33,506 bases of DNA from an uncultured Verrucomicrobia subdivision 3 bacterium (GTDB lineage Bacteria > Verrucomicrobiota > Verrucomicrobiia > Limisphaerales > UBA8199), in NCBI GenBank assembly GCA_903912925.1, contig CAIWJG010000995.1, forward strand, positions 1 to 33,506, given 5' to 3'. The notes under the pieces were generated by a model that saw only the letters and a program-made list of their open reading frames with translations, did not search any database and had not been told where the DNA came from. This document shows positions 1 to 8,249 of the stretch, one piece after another. Numbering within the stretch: position 1 is the first letter of the stretch; each line of letters begins with the position of its first letter. Position numbers and translations under genes: made by a program.

Positions 1-207
1 AGTGTTTCTAAATCAATGGGTTGCAAAGGTTTTGTGCGGTTGGGGCGAGGAATTTGAGCTGTGGCGGAATCCGTGAAGACCTCCCCTGGGGGGGTAGCTG
101 GGACTTTTTTTGTCGCTAAACGCTAAGGCGAGGATTTGGGAACTTGAGCTTCCGTTGCAGGCTCCACAGTGCTAACTTGGAAACGAGAATTTAGAGTATT
201 CCGTTTT
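1..207. other. Upstream region with G/C hairpin and T-run
   Basis: No gene is visible before the antitoxin start at 208. A G/C-rich imperfect hairpin at 79-95 (ACCTCCCC against GGGGGGGT, tiny loop) is followed nine bases later by seven T at 105-111. This could be a weak terminator for a gene left of the window, but the distance between stem and T-run argues against a canonical intrinsic terminator. No convincing promoter was found for the toxin-antitoxin pair. Confidence 0.3.
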
Positions 208-453
208 ATGGGCACCGCTCTGTCAACAGCCGAAACAATCGAACTACCGAGCAAGGACATGGCTTTCCTAAAGGCTTATGCCCGGAAGCACGGCATGACG
301 CTATCGAGCCTCCTCGCAGAATACGCGTCCGTTCTGCGTGCGGAGGCCCAGCGCAAGCCGCACCCGGCAAATGTTCAGTTCACAGGAACAGTTCCTCCTG
401 ACGTTGACGCGCGCGAGGCTTACTTCCAGGGCTTGGAGGAAAAGCATCGTTGA
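208..453 (+). CDS. DUF6364-like antitoxin of a PIN toxin-antitoxin pair
   Basis: A small protein of 81 residues. The helical stretch around residues 17-33 (DMAFLKAYARKHGMTLSSLL) resembles DUF6364/ribbon-helix-helix antitoxins, which bind the operator with an N-terminal beta strand plus helix pair and neutralise a cognate PIN RNase with the C-terminal tail. The reading frame opens at a GTG at 169, but the ATG at 208 is preferred because the first 13 residues of the longer form (basic, aromatic-rich) do not look like part of the family. The stop overlaps the start of the PIN gene by four bases, so translation is probably coupled. Family assignment rests on motif resemblance only. The operon position in front of a PIN gene is the stronger evidence for an antitoxin role. 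Confidence 0.7.
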   Translation: MGTALSTAETIELPSKDMAFLKAYARKHGMTLSSLLAEYASVLRAEAQRKPHPANVQFTGTVPPDVDAREAYFQGLEEKHR

Positions 454-902
454 AGATCGCGATTGACCTGAACGTGCTTCTGGATGTGGCGCAGAATCGG
501 ACTGCGTTCTACCAGGAATCCGAGGAGGTGATTGCCCGCGCACGCGAAGGCGAGTGCGAGGGTGTTATCTCCGGGCATCTCGTCACGACCTTTCATTACC
601 TGGTGGCCAAGTTCGCCGGCGTTGCGGCGGCGAACATTGCCGTGGACGGGCTGCTCACTGACTTTGCGGTTGTTGGCGCTGACAAAGAGTTGCTGTGCGA
701 GGCCCGCAAGCTCCCGATGAAGGATTTCGAGGATAGTGTTGTGGCGGCGACGGCTGACTCCTACGGTTGCGACTACATCGTAACGCGCAACACCCCCGAT
801 TTCTCCGGCTCACCGATCCCTGCAATCAGCCCGGCGGATTTCCTGAAACGCTTCCCGTCGCCAGCGTCGGGGGAAGCCACCGACGGCTACATTGGAGCCT
901 GA
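450..902 (+). CDS. PIN-domain ribonuclease toxin (VapC-like)
   Basis: A 150-residue PIN-domain protein, the usual size of VapC-type toxins, which are Mg2+/Mn2+-dependent RNases. The N-terminal strand MKIAIDLNVLLD carries the first metal-binding Asp (D6). The central acidic motif KDFEDSVVAATA gives D92/E94/D95, and DYIVTRNTPDF (D108, D117) matches the end of the PIN active site, so the catalytic acids look intact. The start is a TTG at 450-452 that overlaps the antitoxin TGA (TTGA), a weak start that would keep toxin output below antitoxin output by translational coupling. The last 15 residues after the PIN core are variable. The gene converges with the antiporter gene, 72 bp away. Confidence 0.85.
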   Translation: MKIAIDLNVLLDVAQNRTAFYQESEEVIARAREGECEGVISGHLVTTFHYLVAKFAGVAAANIAVDGLLTDFAVVGADKELLCEARKLPMKDFEDSVVAATADSYGCDYIVTRNTPDFSGSPIPAISPADFLKRFPSPASGEATDGYIGA

Positions 903-974
903 TTCGGCGTGCGGCTCCGGGGTCTTTACTCGCCGCAGGGCACCCGTGAGGCAACCGCAGCGGTTTGAGAGAGA

Positions 975-2423
975 TCAGATGAGTTTGGTCCGCAGGGCAT
1001 GGCGGGCGCGGAGGTAGTCGCTGAGGTCGAGTAGCGGTCCGGTCATGCCCGTGGTCACCAAGGCCATGACGACGAGCATAGTGAAGATGGGGGGGGAGAG
1101 GATGCCGAGGTCGTAGCCGATGTTCAGGGCAATGAGCTCGACCAGTCCGCGAGTGTTCATCAAGGCACCCAGGGCAAAGGAATCCACCCAATTAATTCCA
1201 GTCATCCGCGCGGCGAACATCGAGCCGCCCAGCTTGCCCAAAGTGGCGACGGCAATCAGCGCCAGGCAAATGAGCCAGCCGGCGGGCTCGTGGAGCAGGC
1301 CGATTTGCGTGCGCAAACCGGTAAAGGCAAAGAAGAGGGGCAGGAGAAAGACGGAGCTGAAGTTCTCCAACCGGACACGCAATGAGTTCCGGAACTCACC
1401 GTGCGAGGGCATCACAATGCCGGCCAGGAACGAGCCAAACAGGGCGTGCAAACCGATCACGTCCGTGACGAAGGCGCAGGCAAACAGGAAGACCACCACG
1501 GCGGCCATGATTCCTTTGCCCGGCACGCCGGATTCGAGCGCCGCGTGGCCGAGCCAGCCGGTCACCCGGGGCTTGATCCAAAAGAGCATTACGGCGACAA
1601 AGAGCACGGCCAGAATAATGCTGAGCCCCGTGGGGGCCAGGCCTCCCGCCTTGACGATGGCCACGACTACGGCCAGGACGGTCCAGGCAGCAACGTCGTT
1701 GGTTGCGGCGCACGCGAGGGCGGTGCTTCCGAGGTTCGTCCTGGTCAAGCCGCGCTCCTCGAGGATGCGGGCGAGCACGGGGAAGGCGGTGATGCTCATG
1801 GAAATGCCGATGAAGAGCGCAAAAGGCAGGAAGGTGGTCCCCGGCGCCGCCAGGCCCGGAAACAGCCAGAGAGCACTCAGAACGCCAAGCAGATACGGCA
1901 AGAGGATGCCTACCTGGCTGACAAACACGGCCGTACGGGCCTGGTGCTTTAGCTGGGTAACGTCCAACTCCATGCCAATGACGAACATGAAAAGGCAGAC
2001 CCCAATTTGGCTGAGCATGCGGAGGGTGCCGAGAGAGGCTGGTGGAAACACCAATTGGAAGAAGCCGGGCCACAGCCAGCCGAGCAAGGAGGGTCCGAGC
2101 AGGATGCCGGCGATCATTTCTCCGATGACGGCCGGCTGCCCCGCCTTGTGCATCAGGCTGCCGCAGACGCGGGCAGCGAGGACGATGAGGATGAGCTGAA
2201 CGAACAGGCGGGTGAGCGGGTCTTCGAAGTTCTGGCGCAGGTTGGCCAGGAGCGAGGCGGATGGGCCTACGCCGGTGCTGGGCTGCAGGGCGGGGGACGG
2301 GGGGCGTGAAACGTGAAACGTGAAACGTGAAGCGTTCAGCTTGGACCCGTGCTCGACCACCGCGAACATGGCCAGGCCAAAAACGATCAGGATCAGCGGA
2401 TAAACTAGGAGGCTCCTGTTCAC
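975..2423 (-). CDS. CPA2-family cation/proton antiporter (Na+/H+ exchanger domain)
   Basis: A 482-residue polytopic inner-membrane protein of the Na+/H+ exchanger superfamily (Kef/NapA-like CPA2 branch), exchanging Na+ or K+ for H+. Diagnostic stretches are the TM pattern GEMIAGILLGPSLLG (about 101-115), ISMSITAFPVLARILEERGL (207-226) and the ion-site motif CAATNDVAAW with N242-D243. An ND pair rather than DD is usually linked with electroneutral transport, which is an inference here. There is no C-terminal TrkA-N/RCK domain, so it is not a full KefB/C. The start is GTG at 2423, seven bases after the alcohol dehydrogenase stop, so it is the last gene of the six-gene operon. Residues 31-41 are encoded by a GTGAAAC tandem repeat that lies between an N-terminal TM segment (about 5-23) and the transporter core. 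Confidence 0.88.
   Translation of the reverse strand: MNRSLLVYPLILIVFGLAMFAVVEHGSKLNASRFTFHVSRPPSPALQPSTGVGPSASLLANLRQNFEDPLTRLFVQLILIVLAARVCGSLMHKAGQPAVIGEMIAGILLGPSLLGWLWPGFFQLVFPPASLGTLRMLSQIGVCLFMFVIGMELDVTQLKHQARTAVFVSQVGILLPYLLGVLSALWLFPGLAAPGTTFLPFALFIGISMSITAFPVLARILEERGLTRTNLGSTALACAATNDVAAWTVLAVVVAIVKAGGLAPTGLSIILAVLFVAVMLFWIKPRVTGWLGHAALESGVPGKGIMAAVVVFLFACAFVTDVIGLHALFGSFLAGIVMPSHGEFRNSLRVRLENFSSVFLLPLFFAFTGLRTQIGLLHEPAGWLICLALIAVATLGKLGGSMFAARMTGINWVDSFALGALMNTRGLVELIALNIGYDLGILSPPIFTMLVVMALVTTGMTGPLLDLSDYLRARHALRTKLI
2306..2333. repeat. GTGAAAC heptamer tandem repeat inside the antiporter gene
   Basis: Three perfect copies of GTGAAAC followed by a partial fourth (GTGAAGC). The same heptamer array recurs at 32052-32072 in an intergenic region. 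It falls within the non-conserved linker near the antiporter N-terminus and is translated from the other strand as SRFTFHVSR-type residues. Confidence 0.9.
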
Positions 2424-2430
2424 AGTTGAT

Positions 2431-3627
2431 TCAGGCGGGAGCCAAAGCCGCGGTGTAGAGCTGCTGGAAGTCAGCGGCGGCGGCTGGTCGCGGGTTGAAT
2501 TGAGCGGTCCACTGGCGGGCAGCCTCGTCGGCCAACCGAGGGATGTCGCTCAGTTTGACGCCACAGTGGTCCAGAGTGCGCGGCAGGCTCGCGAGTTCGA
2601 GGAGCGACTCCAGGCGCTGGGCCAGATGCTCGGCGGCGGTCTCGGGCGCTGCTGAGGGCGATACGAGCTGCGCCGAGCAGGCTGCTTCGGCATAGGCGCG
2701 GGCGGTTGCGTCTTCGCGGGCGTTGAAGCGCACGACGTGCGGCAGCATCATGCCCACGGCGAGGCCGTGAACGACACCAAAGTGCGCGGTTAGAGGATTG
2801 GCGGAGGCATGAGCCGCGCCGAGCATGCTGTTCTCGATGGCCGTCCCGGCCCAGGCGGCGCCCAGCAGCATCCATCCGCGTGCTTCGAGGTCGGTGGGCG
2901 AGGCAAGGACGCGGGGAAGGGCGGCGACGATGAGCCGGTAGGCTTCACGCGAGAAGATCAGCGATAGGGGGGTCCGGGGTTTGGTAACCAGTGTCTCCAG
3001 GGCATGGGCCAGGGCGTCAATGCCGCTGCACGCCGTGACTCGCGCCGGCTGGGAAACGGTTAGCGCGGGGTCAAGCAGGGCAATGCGCGCGGCTGCTTTC
3101 GGATCACCGCAGGCCATTTTCTGATGGGTCTGCTCGTCGGTGATAAGGGCAAAGGACTGGCATTCGCTGCCCGTGCCGCCGGTGGTGGGGATGGCGAGCA
3201 AGGGCAACATAGGGCGTGTGGCGCGGCCAACTCCCCAGTAGTCTTTCATCTGGCCGCCGTTGGTGAGAATGAAATTGCAGCCCTTGGCGGTGTCCATGCT
3301 GCTGCCGCCGCCCAGGCCGATGAAGGTGTCGATGGCGCCGCCGCGAGCGACTTCGACGCAGCGTTCCACGCACTGCGTCGTGGGGTTCTCCTGGACCTGT
3401 TCGAAGCATGTGACATGCATGCCCGAGGTGACCAGCAAGGCGCGAACCCGTCCGGCATGACCGGCGGCCACGATTCCGCGATCGGTGACAAGCAGCACCC
3501 GCTTGGCGGCGAGACTCTTCGCCAGCTCGCCCACGCGCTCAATGCTGTTGACACCGAAGACGACCCGGGTCCGCGGTTGATAATCAAACGCAGCGAGGGC
3601 AGCGGCGAAGTCGGTTTCAGCGTGCAT
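2431..3627 (-). CDS. Iron-containing alcohol dehydrogenase (group III)
   Basis: A 398-residue NAD(P)-dependent alcohol dehydrogenase of the Fe-ADH family, interconverting an aldehyde and its alcohol. The nucleotide-binding motif GLGGGSSMDTAKG lies at about 104-116. The metal ligands are D204 and H208 (SGIDALAHALE), H273 (GAAHASANP) and H287 (VVHGLAVG). Their spacing (4, 65 and 14 residues) is close to FucO. Length is typical and the protein should be cytoplasmic. In the operon it follows the reductase after a 188-bp gap, the only sizeable gap in the cluster, and ends seven bases before the antiporter start. Context suggests it reduces the aldehyde made by the upstream ligase/reductase pair. 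The reverse direction cannot be excluded from sequence. Confidence 0.92.
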   Translation of the reverse strand: MHAETDFAAALAAFDYQPRTRVVFGVNSIERVGELAKSLAAKRVLLVTDRGIVAAGHAGRVRALLVTSGMHVTCFEQVQENPTTQCVERCVEVARGGAIDTFIGLGGGSSMDTAKGCNFILTNGGQMKDYWGVGRATRPMLPLLAIPTTGGTGSECQSFALITDEQTHQKMACGDPKAAARIALLDPALTVSQPARVTACSGIDALAHALETLVTKPRTPLSLIFSREAYRLIVAALPRVLASPTDLEARGWMLLGAAWAGTAIENSMLGAAHASANPLTAHFGVVHGLAVGMMLPHVVRFNAREDATARAYAEAACSAQLVSPSAAPETAAEHLAQRLESLLELASLPRTLDHCGVKLSDIPRLADEAARQWTAQFNPRPAAAADFQQLYTAALAPA

Positions 3628-3815
3628 ACGTGGCAGCTAGGCTGGAACGAAAGGATGTGACCACGAATGAACGCAGGCCGGCATAGCCAATAGACAATGG
3701 CAAATAGCGAAGGGCCAGGCGCATTGTCCCGGAGCAGCACAAACCGAGATGGGAGTCCGGTCTGCAGCATCTGGGTCCATCGGTGTTCATCTGTGGTGGT
3801 GCCGAGTTCTTGCGG
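3628..3815. other. Operon-internal spacer with a probable dispersed repeat
   Basis: A 188-bp gap between the acyl reductase stop and the alcohol dehydrogenase start, the only large spacer in an otherwise tight operon. No conserved ORF is visible. The stretch around 3776-3797 (CATCGGTGTTCATCTGTGG) resembles a short sequence often dispersed in verrucomicrobial intergenic DNA; this is recognition from memory, not a search. The gap could hold a secondary promoter, but none is clear. Confidence 0.35.
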
Positions 3816-5249
3816 CTAAGAGAGTTCGAGCGCCCGGCGGCGGTAGAGGAACTCGAAGAGGTTACCTTCATGCGGCTGGTCCCACGCGACCTGCATCGTG
3901 GAGATGGGACCGAGGTTCAGGCGGTCGATCAGCGGCGACTCGAGCAGGGCGGCGCGGAACGCTGTGTCCTGAGTGATGGCGGTGACCACCAAGGAAGGGC
4001 CGATTTGGCTGAGCATGTCCGCCTGTGCAGCCTGCACCACGCTCGCATACGGGAACAGGAATTCACGGTTGGCGAGCGGGTGGGCGAAGGAGTCGCACAG
4101 CACGATGGCCGGTCGCATATACACGGCCCCCTCGAAACTGGCCTTGCGCGAGCCGTTCCGATACTTGGCTGTAACTTCCACGGCGCCCGGGCTTCGCAGC
4201 CCTTCCTCGATGGCGGCGTCAATGGAGTCGGCCATTCGAGAATTGGCGAAGGCGGCGAGTTTGGCGGTTTCGTCCTGAGGGGGCAAGGGCGCGAGCGGTC
4301 CGAGCTTTTGGGCAAGCGCATCGGCAATTTCAGCGGCGTATCTGGGCACGACCACCGTCGAGGCGTTGATGCAACTGCGGCCGCCGTTGTCGGCAATCGA
4401 GGACGCCATCAGGTCTATGAACTCCGGCCAGCGCTCGATTTGGTCCTCGCCGATGAGGATCTTGCTGAGGCCAGGGCCGTGCACCTGGATGGCCGGGTTG
4501 TTGGCGTATTGCGCCGTGGTGCTTTTGTCGCCGAAGACCAGAGCCCGGCCGCAGCCGCGCAGGATCTCCGCGGAGCCTTCATGGTCGGTTGGATAGAACC
4601 CGAACGCCTGCGCCGGACAGCCGGCCGCGATGAGGGCCTGGATGATCCTGTAGGGCGTCCAGGGCTCTTCCCGGCCAGGCTTCAGGATCACGGGTATCTT
4701 CAGGGGAATGGCCGGCAGCCAAAGCGAATTCACCCCGGGCGAATTGCTCGGCATAACCAACCCGAGACAAGGGGATGCGGCGTAGAAGCTAATCCGCGCG
4801 CCCGCCTGTTCGCCCAGGCCGCGATCGAGGATTCCGAGGTCGAGGCCACGCGTCAGGCTGTTCAGAATGGTCCGCATCTGCCGCAGAGCCGAGGCGACCT
4901 TCTCCATGTTCCGCCGCACCATGACAAAGGGCAGACCGCTTGTCGCGGAGAGGGTCTCGACATACTGCTGGGGCGTTTGCGTGTGGCCCTGGTCGCCCAG
5001 GGGCAGCGACTCGTTCAAGAAAAAGCCCGCAGCCTGATGGCAGATTTCCAGCAGTCGATCACAGGAGAACTGCATGAGTGCGGAGCGCGCCTCACTGATG
5101 CGCGCCAGGTCCTTGCGGATGATACCCGCGTTGACCTGGCTGAGCCGCGCTAGCGCTTCGCCGGTGCGGCAGTCCTTGACTTCCACCTGGTCAAGGCTGG
5201 CGTAGGGCTTGCCCCGCCTGAGTGCCGGGAGGTGAGGGAGCGCTGCCAT
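3816..5249 (-). CDS. Acyl-CoA/carboxylate reductase, LuxC/GriC-like aldehyde dehydrogenase fold
   Basis: A 477-residue protein with the aldehyde-dehydrogenase fold of the LuxC / aryl-carboxylate reductase type. It should take an activated acyl group onto a cysteine and reduce it with NAD(P)H to an aldehyde. Visible are the cofactor-domain stretch ISFYAASPCLGLVMPSNSPG (about 153-172), ILKPGREEPWTP (188-199, like the KP.E..P motif of the superfamily) and the catalytic cysteine C293 in NGGRSCINAS. The start ATG lies three bases after the ligase stop, implying co-expression as a two-protein enzyme. The nearest characterised arrangement I know is GriC/GriD of Streptomyces griseus, an ATP-dependent aryl carboxylic acid reductase, and by analogy LuxC/LuxE. 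Substrate is not determinable here. Confidence 0.82.
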   Translation of the reverse strand: MAALPHLPALRRGKPYASLDQVEVKDCRTGEALARLSQVNAGIIRKDLARISEARSALMQFSCDRLLEICHQAAGFFLNESLPLGDQGHTQTPQQYVETLSATSGLPFVMVRRNMEKVASALRQMRTILNSLTRGLDLGILDRGLGEQAGARISFYAASPCLGLVMPSNSPGVNSLWLPAIPLKIPVILKPGREEPWTPYRIIQALIAAGCPAQAFGFYPTDHEGSAEILRGCGRALVFGDKSTTAQYANNPAIQVHGPGLSKILIGEDQIERWPEFIDLMASSIADNGGRSCINASTVVVPRYAAEIADALAQKLGPLAPLPPQDETAKLAAFANSRMADSIDAAIEEGLRSPGAVEVTAKYRNGSRKASFEGAVYMRPAIVLCDSFAHPLANREFLFPYASVVQAAQADMLSQIGPSLVVTAITQDTAFRAALLESPLIDRLNLGPISTMQVAWDQPHEGNLFEFLYRRRALELS

Positions 5250-5252
5250 CGT

Positions 5253-6332
5253 TCAATACACTCCTTCGACAATGGTCTTCTCCATCGCTCCAAAGGGCCT
5301 GACTTCTGCCACACCGTCCCAGGGATAGGGGTCCCGCGGCTGGCGCCGGATGGCTTCGTCCCGTTCGAGGAATCGCGGCAGGAAAAGCTCACGGGTCAGC
5401 GTGGTCAGTTCTACCCGGCCCCAGGTATCGTAGTCCACCGCTTGCCCGGTTTGGCTTGGGTTCACCACCCGCAGCACGGCGCGCGGTTGGGGCGCGTAGT
5501 AGGTGACCGAGAAGTTGTCCTCTGGCCGCAAGGGCGCGCTAGCCGCCAAGCCCATCAGCGTGTTGCCGTAGGTTGGATAGAAGCCGATTCGGCCCTCCAG
5601 TACTTCCTCGACAATGAAACGCACGTATTGCGGCGCCATGGTTGTGCCGCCGCAGAACACGCCACGGATGCCCGCCTCGTAAAGGTCGAGCTTCTCGCCC
5701 ATTGCTTCGAGGAGCTTCGGGGTGGTGAATAGCGCGCTGATCTTGCGGTGCCGGAGCAGGATCACGGCCTGATCCACAACGTGGTCCATATAGGCGCGGG
5801 CCTGGTCGAGCTTCTTCTCGCCCATGACCTTCTTCACCCAGCGGGGGTCAAGATCAACGAAATAGCACGGGCTGCCGCGGAAGTTGGCGAGGTGTTCGAT
5901 GGCCAGGCGCAGACGCCGTGGGCCGGTGGGACCGACCATCAGCCAGGCCGCGCCGCGGGGGAAATGCTCGTCCGGGAGCTTGGACGAGAACTCTTCGTAG
6001 TCGGTCTTGTAATCGTCCCAGCCGATGCGCTGCTTTGGCATGCCGGTGGTGCCGCCCGTCTCGAAGATATTGTAGGGGCGCCCCTGGTATTTCGCCGGCA
6101 CCCAAACGTCCGGCTGAAGCTCACGCAGCCATTCATCCTGGAAATGCGGGAACCGGGCGACGAGGTCGGCGAACGACTTCACCTCCCGGCGGGGATCCCA
6201 GCCGGCCTTGCTGGCCCAGTCGAGCCAGAATGGGCAGCCGGTCTCGGGTGAGAAATGCCAGGCAATGATCTCGCGCATGTGCGCGTCGAGCTGGTTCTGG
6301 GCGGCGGAGAGTGTGTTGGGATCGAGGCTCAT
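5253..6332 (-). CDS. AMP-forming acyl ligase, GriD/LuxE/phenylacetate-CoA-ligase-like
   Basis: A 359-residue adenylate-forming enzyme that activates a carboxylate with ATP. The P-loop-like A3 motif FETGGTTGMPKQRIG is at about 91-105. The A5-like motif FYPTYGNTLMG is in the second half, and VELTTLTRELFLPRFLERDE resembles the (G)EL..T.L.....P.IRY..GD region of phenylacetate-CoA ligases. At 359 residues it is shorter than full ligases (about 430-550) and lacks most of the mobile C-terminal subdomain, as in LuxE-type proteins that hand the acyl group to a partner reductase. It sits three bases before the reductase gene and 43 bases after the symporter gene. That short gap holds a REP-like hairpin. 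An aryl or fatty acid is the likely substrate. Confidence 0.8.
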   Translation of the reverse strand: MSLDPNTLSAAQNQLDAHMREIIAWHFSPETGCPFWLDWASKAGWDPRREVKSFADLVARFPHFQDEWLRELQPDVWVPAKYQGRPYNIFETGGTTGMPKQRIGWDDYKTDYEEFSSKLPDEHFPRGAAWLMVGPTGPRRLRLAIEHLANFRGSPCYFVDLDPRWVKKVMGEKKLDQARAYMDHVVDQAVILLRHRKISALFTTPKLLEAMGEKLDLYEAGIRGVFCGGTTMAPQYVRFIVEEVLEGRIGFYPTYGNTLMGLAASAPLRPEDNFSVTYYAPQPRAVLRVVNPSQTGQAVDYDTWGRVELTTLTRELFLPRFLERDEAIRRQPRDPYPWDGVAEVRPFGAMEKTIVEGVY

Positions 6333-6346
6333 CTTGCTCTTTAAGT

Positions 6347-6374
6347 GCGCCGCGTGAGGGCACGCGGCTTACAA
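6347..6374 (-). repeat. REP-like hairpin, copy 1 (GTAA-headed)
   Basis: A perfect 8-bp stem (GCCGCGTG/CACGCGGC, 6349-6356 with 6361-6368) around a four-base loop. Read on the minus strand it is preceded by GTAA, one base from the GTAG head of bacterial REP elements. An almost identical copy lies at 33474-33500. It fills most of the 43-bp gap between symporter and ligase genes, so it is transcribed within the operon and could stabilise or attenuate the mRNA. Confidence 0.8.
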
Positions 6375-6375
6375 T

Positions 6376-8007
6376 TTAGCGCGCGGCAGAGGCGACCTTG
6401 CTTAAAGCCGGTTCTAGCTGCGTGTTCCGACCTGACGACTTGCTCATTTGCTTCGGGAAATACTTGTCAATGGTCGCCTGGCTGGGCGGCCGAGTCACCA
6501 GCGAACCTACGATCATGCAGAGAGCGGAGCCAAAGACCATCGGCACGACGGTCATGAACCCGTTCCAGAAGCTTACGTCGCCGCGCGGGTTGAGGAAGAG
6601 CACTTTGATCGCGTCTTTGCCCTGGCCGATCTGCCAGATGATGTCGCCCGGATGGCAGGTGTTTTGCAGCACAGCGAAATAAATCAGACAGGCGGCGGTG
6701 AAGAGCGTGGCGGCCAGGGCGCCCCATTTGGTGCTGCGTTTCCAGAAGAGCGCGGCGATCATCACCGGCGCCAGCGCGGCAAAGCCGGAAAAGGCGTAGC
6801 GGATGGCGATTTCGAAGATGCCCTGTTTGGCTTTGAGTTCGAGCGCAATGCCGTAGGCGGCGAGCGTCACGATAATGATGAACGCGCGCGCGAAATGGAC
6901 GGCGGCTTTCTCGCCGTATTTCTCCCGTCCGCCGTAGTGCTGATAGATGTCCTTGGTGAACATGGTGCTCAACGCCAGCACCTGGTGCGCATCCGAGCCC
7001 ATGACGGCGGAGATAATCCCCGCGCCGAGTATGCCCGCCAGCCAGACCGGCGCATACTTCTCTAGCATCAACAGCAGGACGCCATCGGCATCGGCCACTT
7101 TGCCGAGCGTGGCGGCGCCCAGGACACCGAGAAAGACGCACGGCAGCCAAATCAGCATAATGGCGAGGGGGTAGAGGACCACGGTCCGCCGGAAGGCCGT
7201 CACTTTCCGCGCTGAAAAGCACATGATCGCCATGTGTGGGAACATGATGCTCGACAGCGGGATCAGCGTGTAACTCCAGAAGGCCTGGGGCGGCATCTTT
7301 TCGCGCGTCACCAGGAAGCTGGTCTTGGGATCGCCCGCAAGTTTGGCGATATACTCCCCGAAGCCGCCGGGCAACGAGTGGCTGATCGTCACCACCGCCA
7401 CGGCTCCGAAGCAGAGGAACAGCGTGGTCTGCAAGATGTTTACCCAGACGGTGCCGCGCATGCCGCCCAGGAAGACGCCAAGAGTCACTACCACCGCCAC
7501 GATCGCGCAACCGACCGGGTAAGAGATGATCGGCGGTTGGGTGCCACCGGCGTCAGAGATGTGGGCCAGGACAGTGCCGCCCCCCATGATGCTGATGATC
7601 ATGTAGGGCACCAACATCAGCGCACTCAGCGCAAAGATCACCGTGCCGATGGCGTCGCATTCCCAACGATCCCGAAAGAAGGATACCTGGGTCTGGTGGC
7701 CAAACCGCTTGCCCAGCGCCCACAAACGAGTGCCGATGAAGAAGATGGTGAGCGGAATAACAAAGCCCGAGGAGGAGGCCATCAAGCCATAAATGCCGAT
7801 GCCCTGGCGATAGGCTTGCCCGGAGCTGCCAAGAATGGCGAACGCCGTCATGTTGGTGGCAAAGATTGACAGGAAGAACACCATCTCGCCGACCGAGCGG
7901 TTGGCGAGAAAGTAATCCTCCGTGTTCGCCTGCGACTTGCGGAAAGCCAGGCCGCCGATTACCCCGATGATAACCAGGTAAATGGAGATGACGATAACCG
8001 GGATCAC
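6376..8007 (-). CDS. Sodium:solute symporter (SSS family)
   Basis: A 543-residue inner-membrane protein with about 13 hydrophobic segments, typical of the SSS family that couples Na+ entry to uptake of organic acids, sugars or vitamins. Characteristic stretches are the N-terminal IGVIGGLAFRKSQANTEDYF (about 16-35; the 'T.EDYFLA' signature after TM1), ATNMTAFAILGSSGQAYRQG (51-70) and the GSDAHQVLALSTMFTKDIY region in the second half. The start is GTG at 8007, overlapping the stop of the small DUF3311 gene by four bases. DUF3311 proteins commonly sit directly upstream of an SSS gene. The location in front of the ligase and reductase suggests it imports the carboxylate they act on. The substrate is unknown. 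Confidence 0.92.
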   Translation of the reverse strand: MIPVIVISIYLVIIGVIGGLAFRKSQANTEDYFLANRSVGEMVFFLSIFATNMTAFAILGSSGQAYRQGIGIYGLMASSSGFVIPLTIFFIGTRLWALGKRFGHQTQVSFFRDRWECDAIGTVIFALSALMLVPYMIISIMGGGTVLAHISDAGGTQPPIISYPVGCAIVAVVVTLGVFLGGMRGTVWVNILQTTLFLCFGAVAVVTISHSLPGGFGEYIAKLAGDPKTSFLVTREKMPPQAFWSYTLIPLSSIMFPHMAIMCFSARKVTAFRRTVVLYPLAIMLIWLPCVFLGVLGAATLGKVADADGVLLLMLEKYAPVWLAGILGAGIISAVMGSDAHQVLALSTMFTKDIYQHYGGREKYGEKAAVHFARAFIIIVTLAAYGIALELKAKQGIFEIAIRYAFSGFAALAPVMIAALFWKRSTKWGALAATLFTAACLIYFAVLQNTCHPGDIIWQIGQGKDAIKVLFLNPRGDVSFWNGFMTVVPMVFGSALCMIVGSLVTRPPSQATIDKYFPKQMSKSSGRNTQLEPALSKVASAAR

Positions 8008-8249
8008 GAGCGGTCCCCCTTCGGGTGCTTGACTTCCGGTTCAACGTCTTCCAAGTGCTTCGGCCAGGCCGTCCACACCAGCACGGCCATCATCGCCGAG
8101 GCCAGAATCGAGTAGCCTGCTTGGTAAGCCAGGCCGATTGGCAGGAAACCGAAGACGAGAGGATAAGCTTCCTTCCAGTTCCAGAAGTCCTGGTGAAGCA
8201 CATAAACCACAGCCACCAGGGCCGTCAGGATGAAGGTCTTAAGTTTCAT
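8004..8249 (-). CDS. DUF3311 small membrane protein, symporter partner
   Basis: An 81-residue protein with two membrane segments (about 5-19 and 47-63). The motif HQDFWNW, the FGFLPIGLAYQAGYSI stretch between the segments and the charged C-terminus (EDVEPEVKHPKGD) match DUF3311, a family nearly always encoded next to sodium:solute symporters, where it probably acts as an accessory subunit. It overlaps the symporter start by four bases (GTGA), which implies translational coupling. It is the first gene of the six-gene operon. The upstream 193 bp are filled with repeats, and neither a clear promoter nor a ribosome-binding site was found. Confidence 0.88.
   Translation of the reverse strand: MKLKTFILTALVAVVYVLHQDFWNWKEAYPLVFGFLPIGLAYQAGYSILASAMMAVLVWTAWPKHLEDVEPEVKHPKGDRS

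Noticed and set aside
3783..5153. A 456-residue open frame antisense to the acyl reductase
   Set aside because: The opposite strand has the conserved ALDH-fold protein with a catalytic cysteine; this frame is low-complexity and unrecognised.
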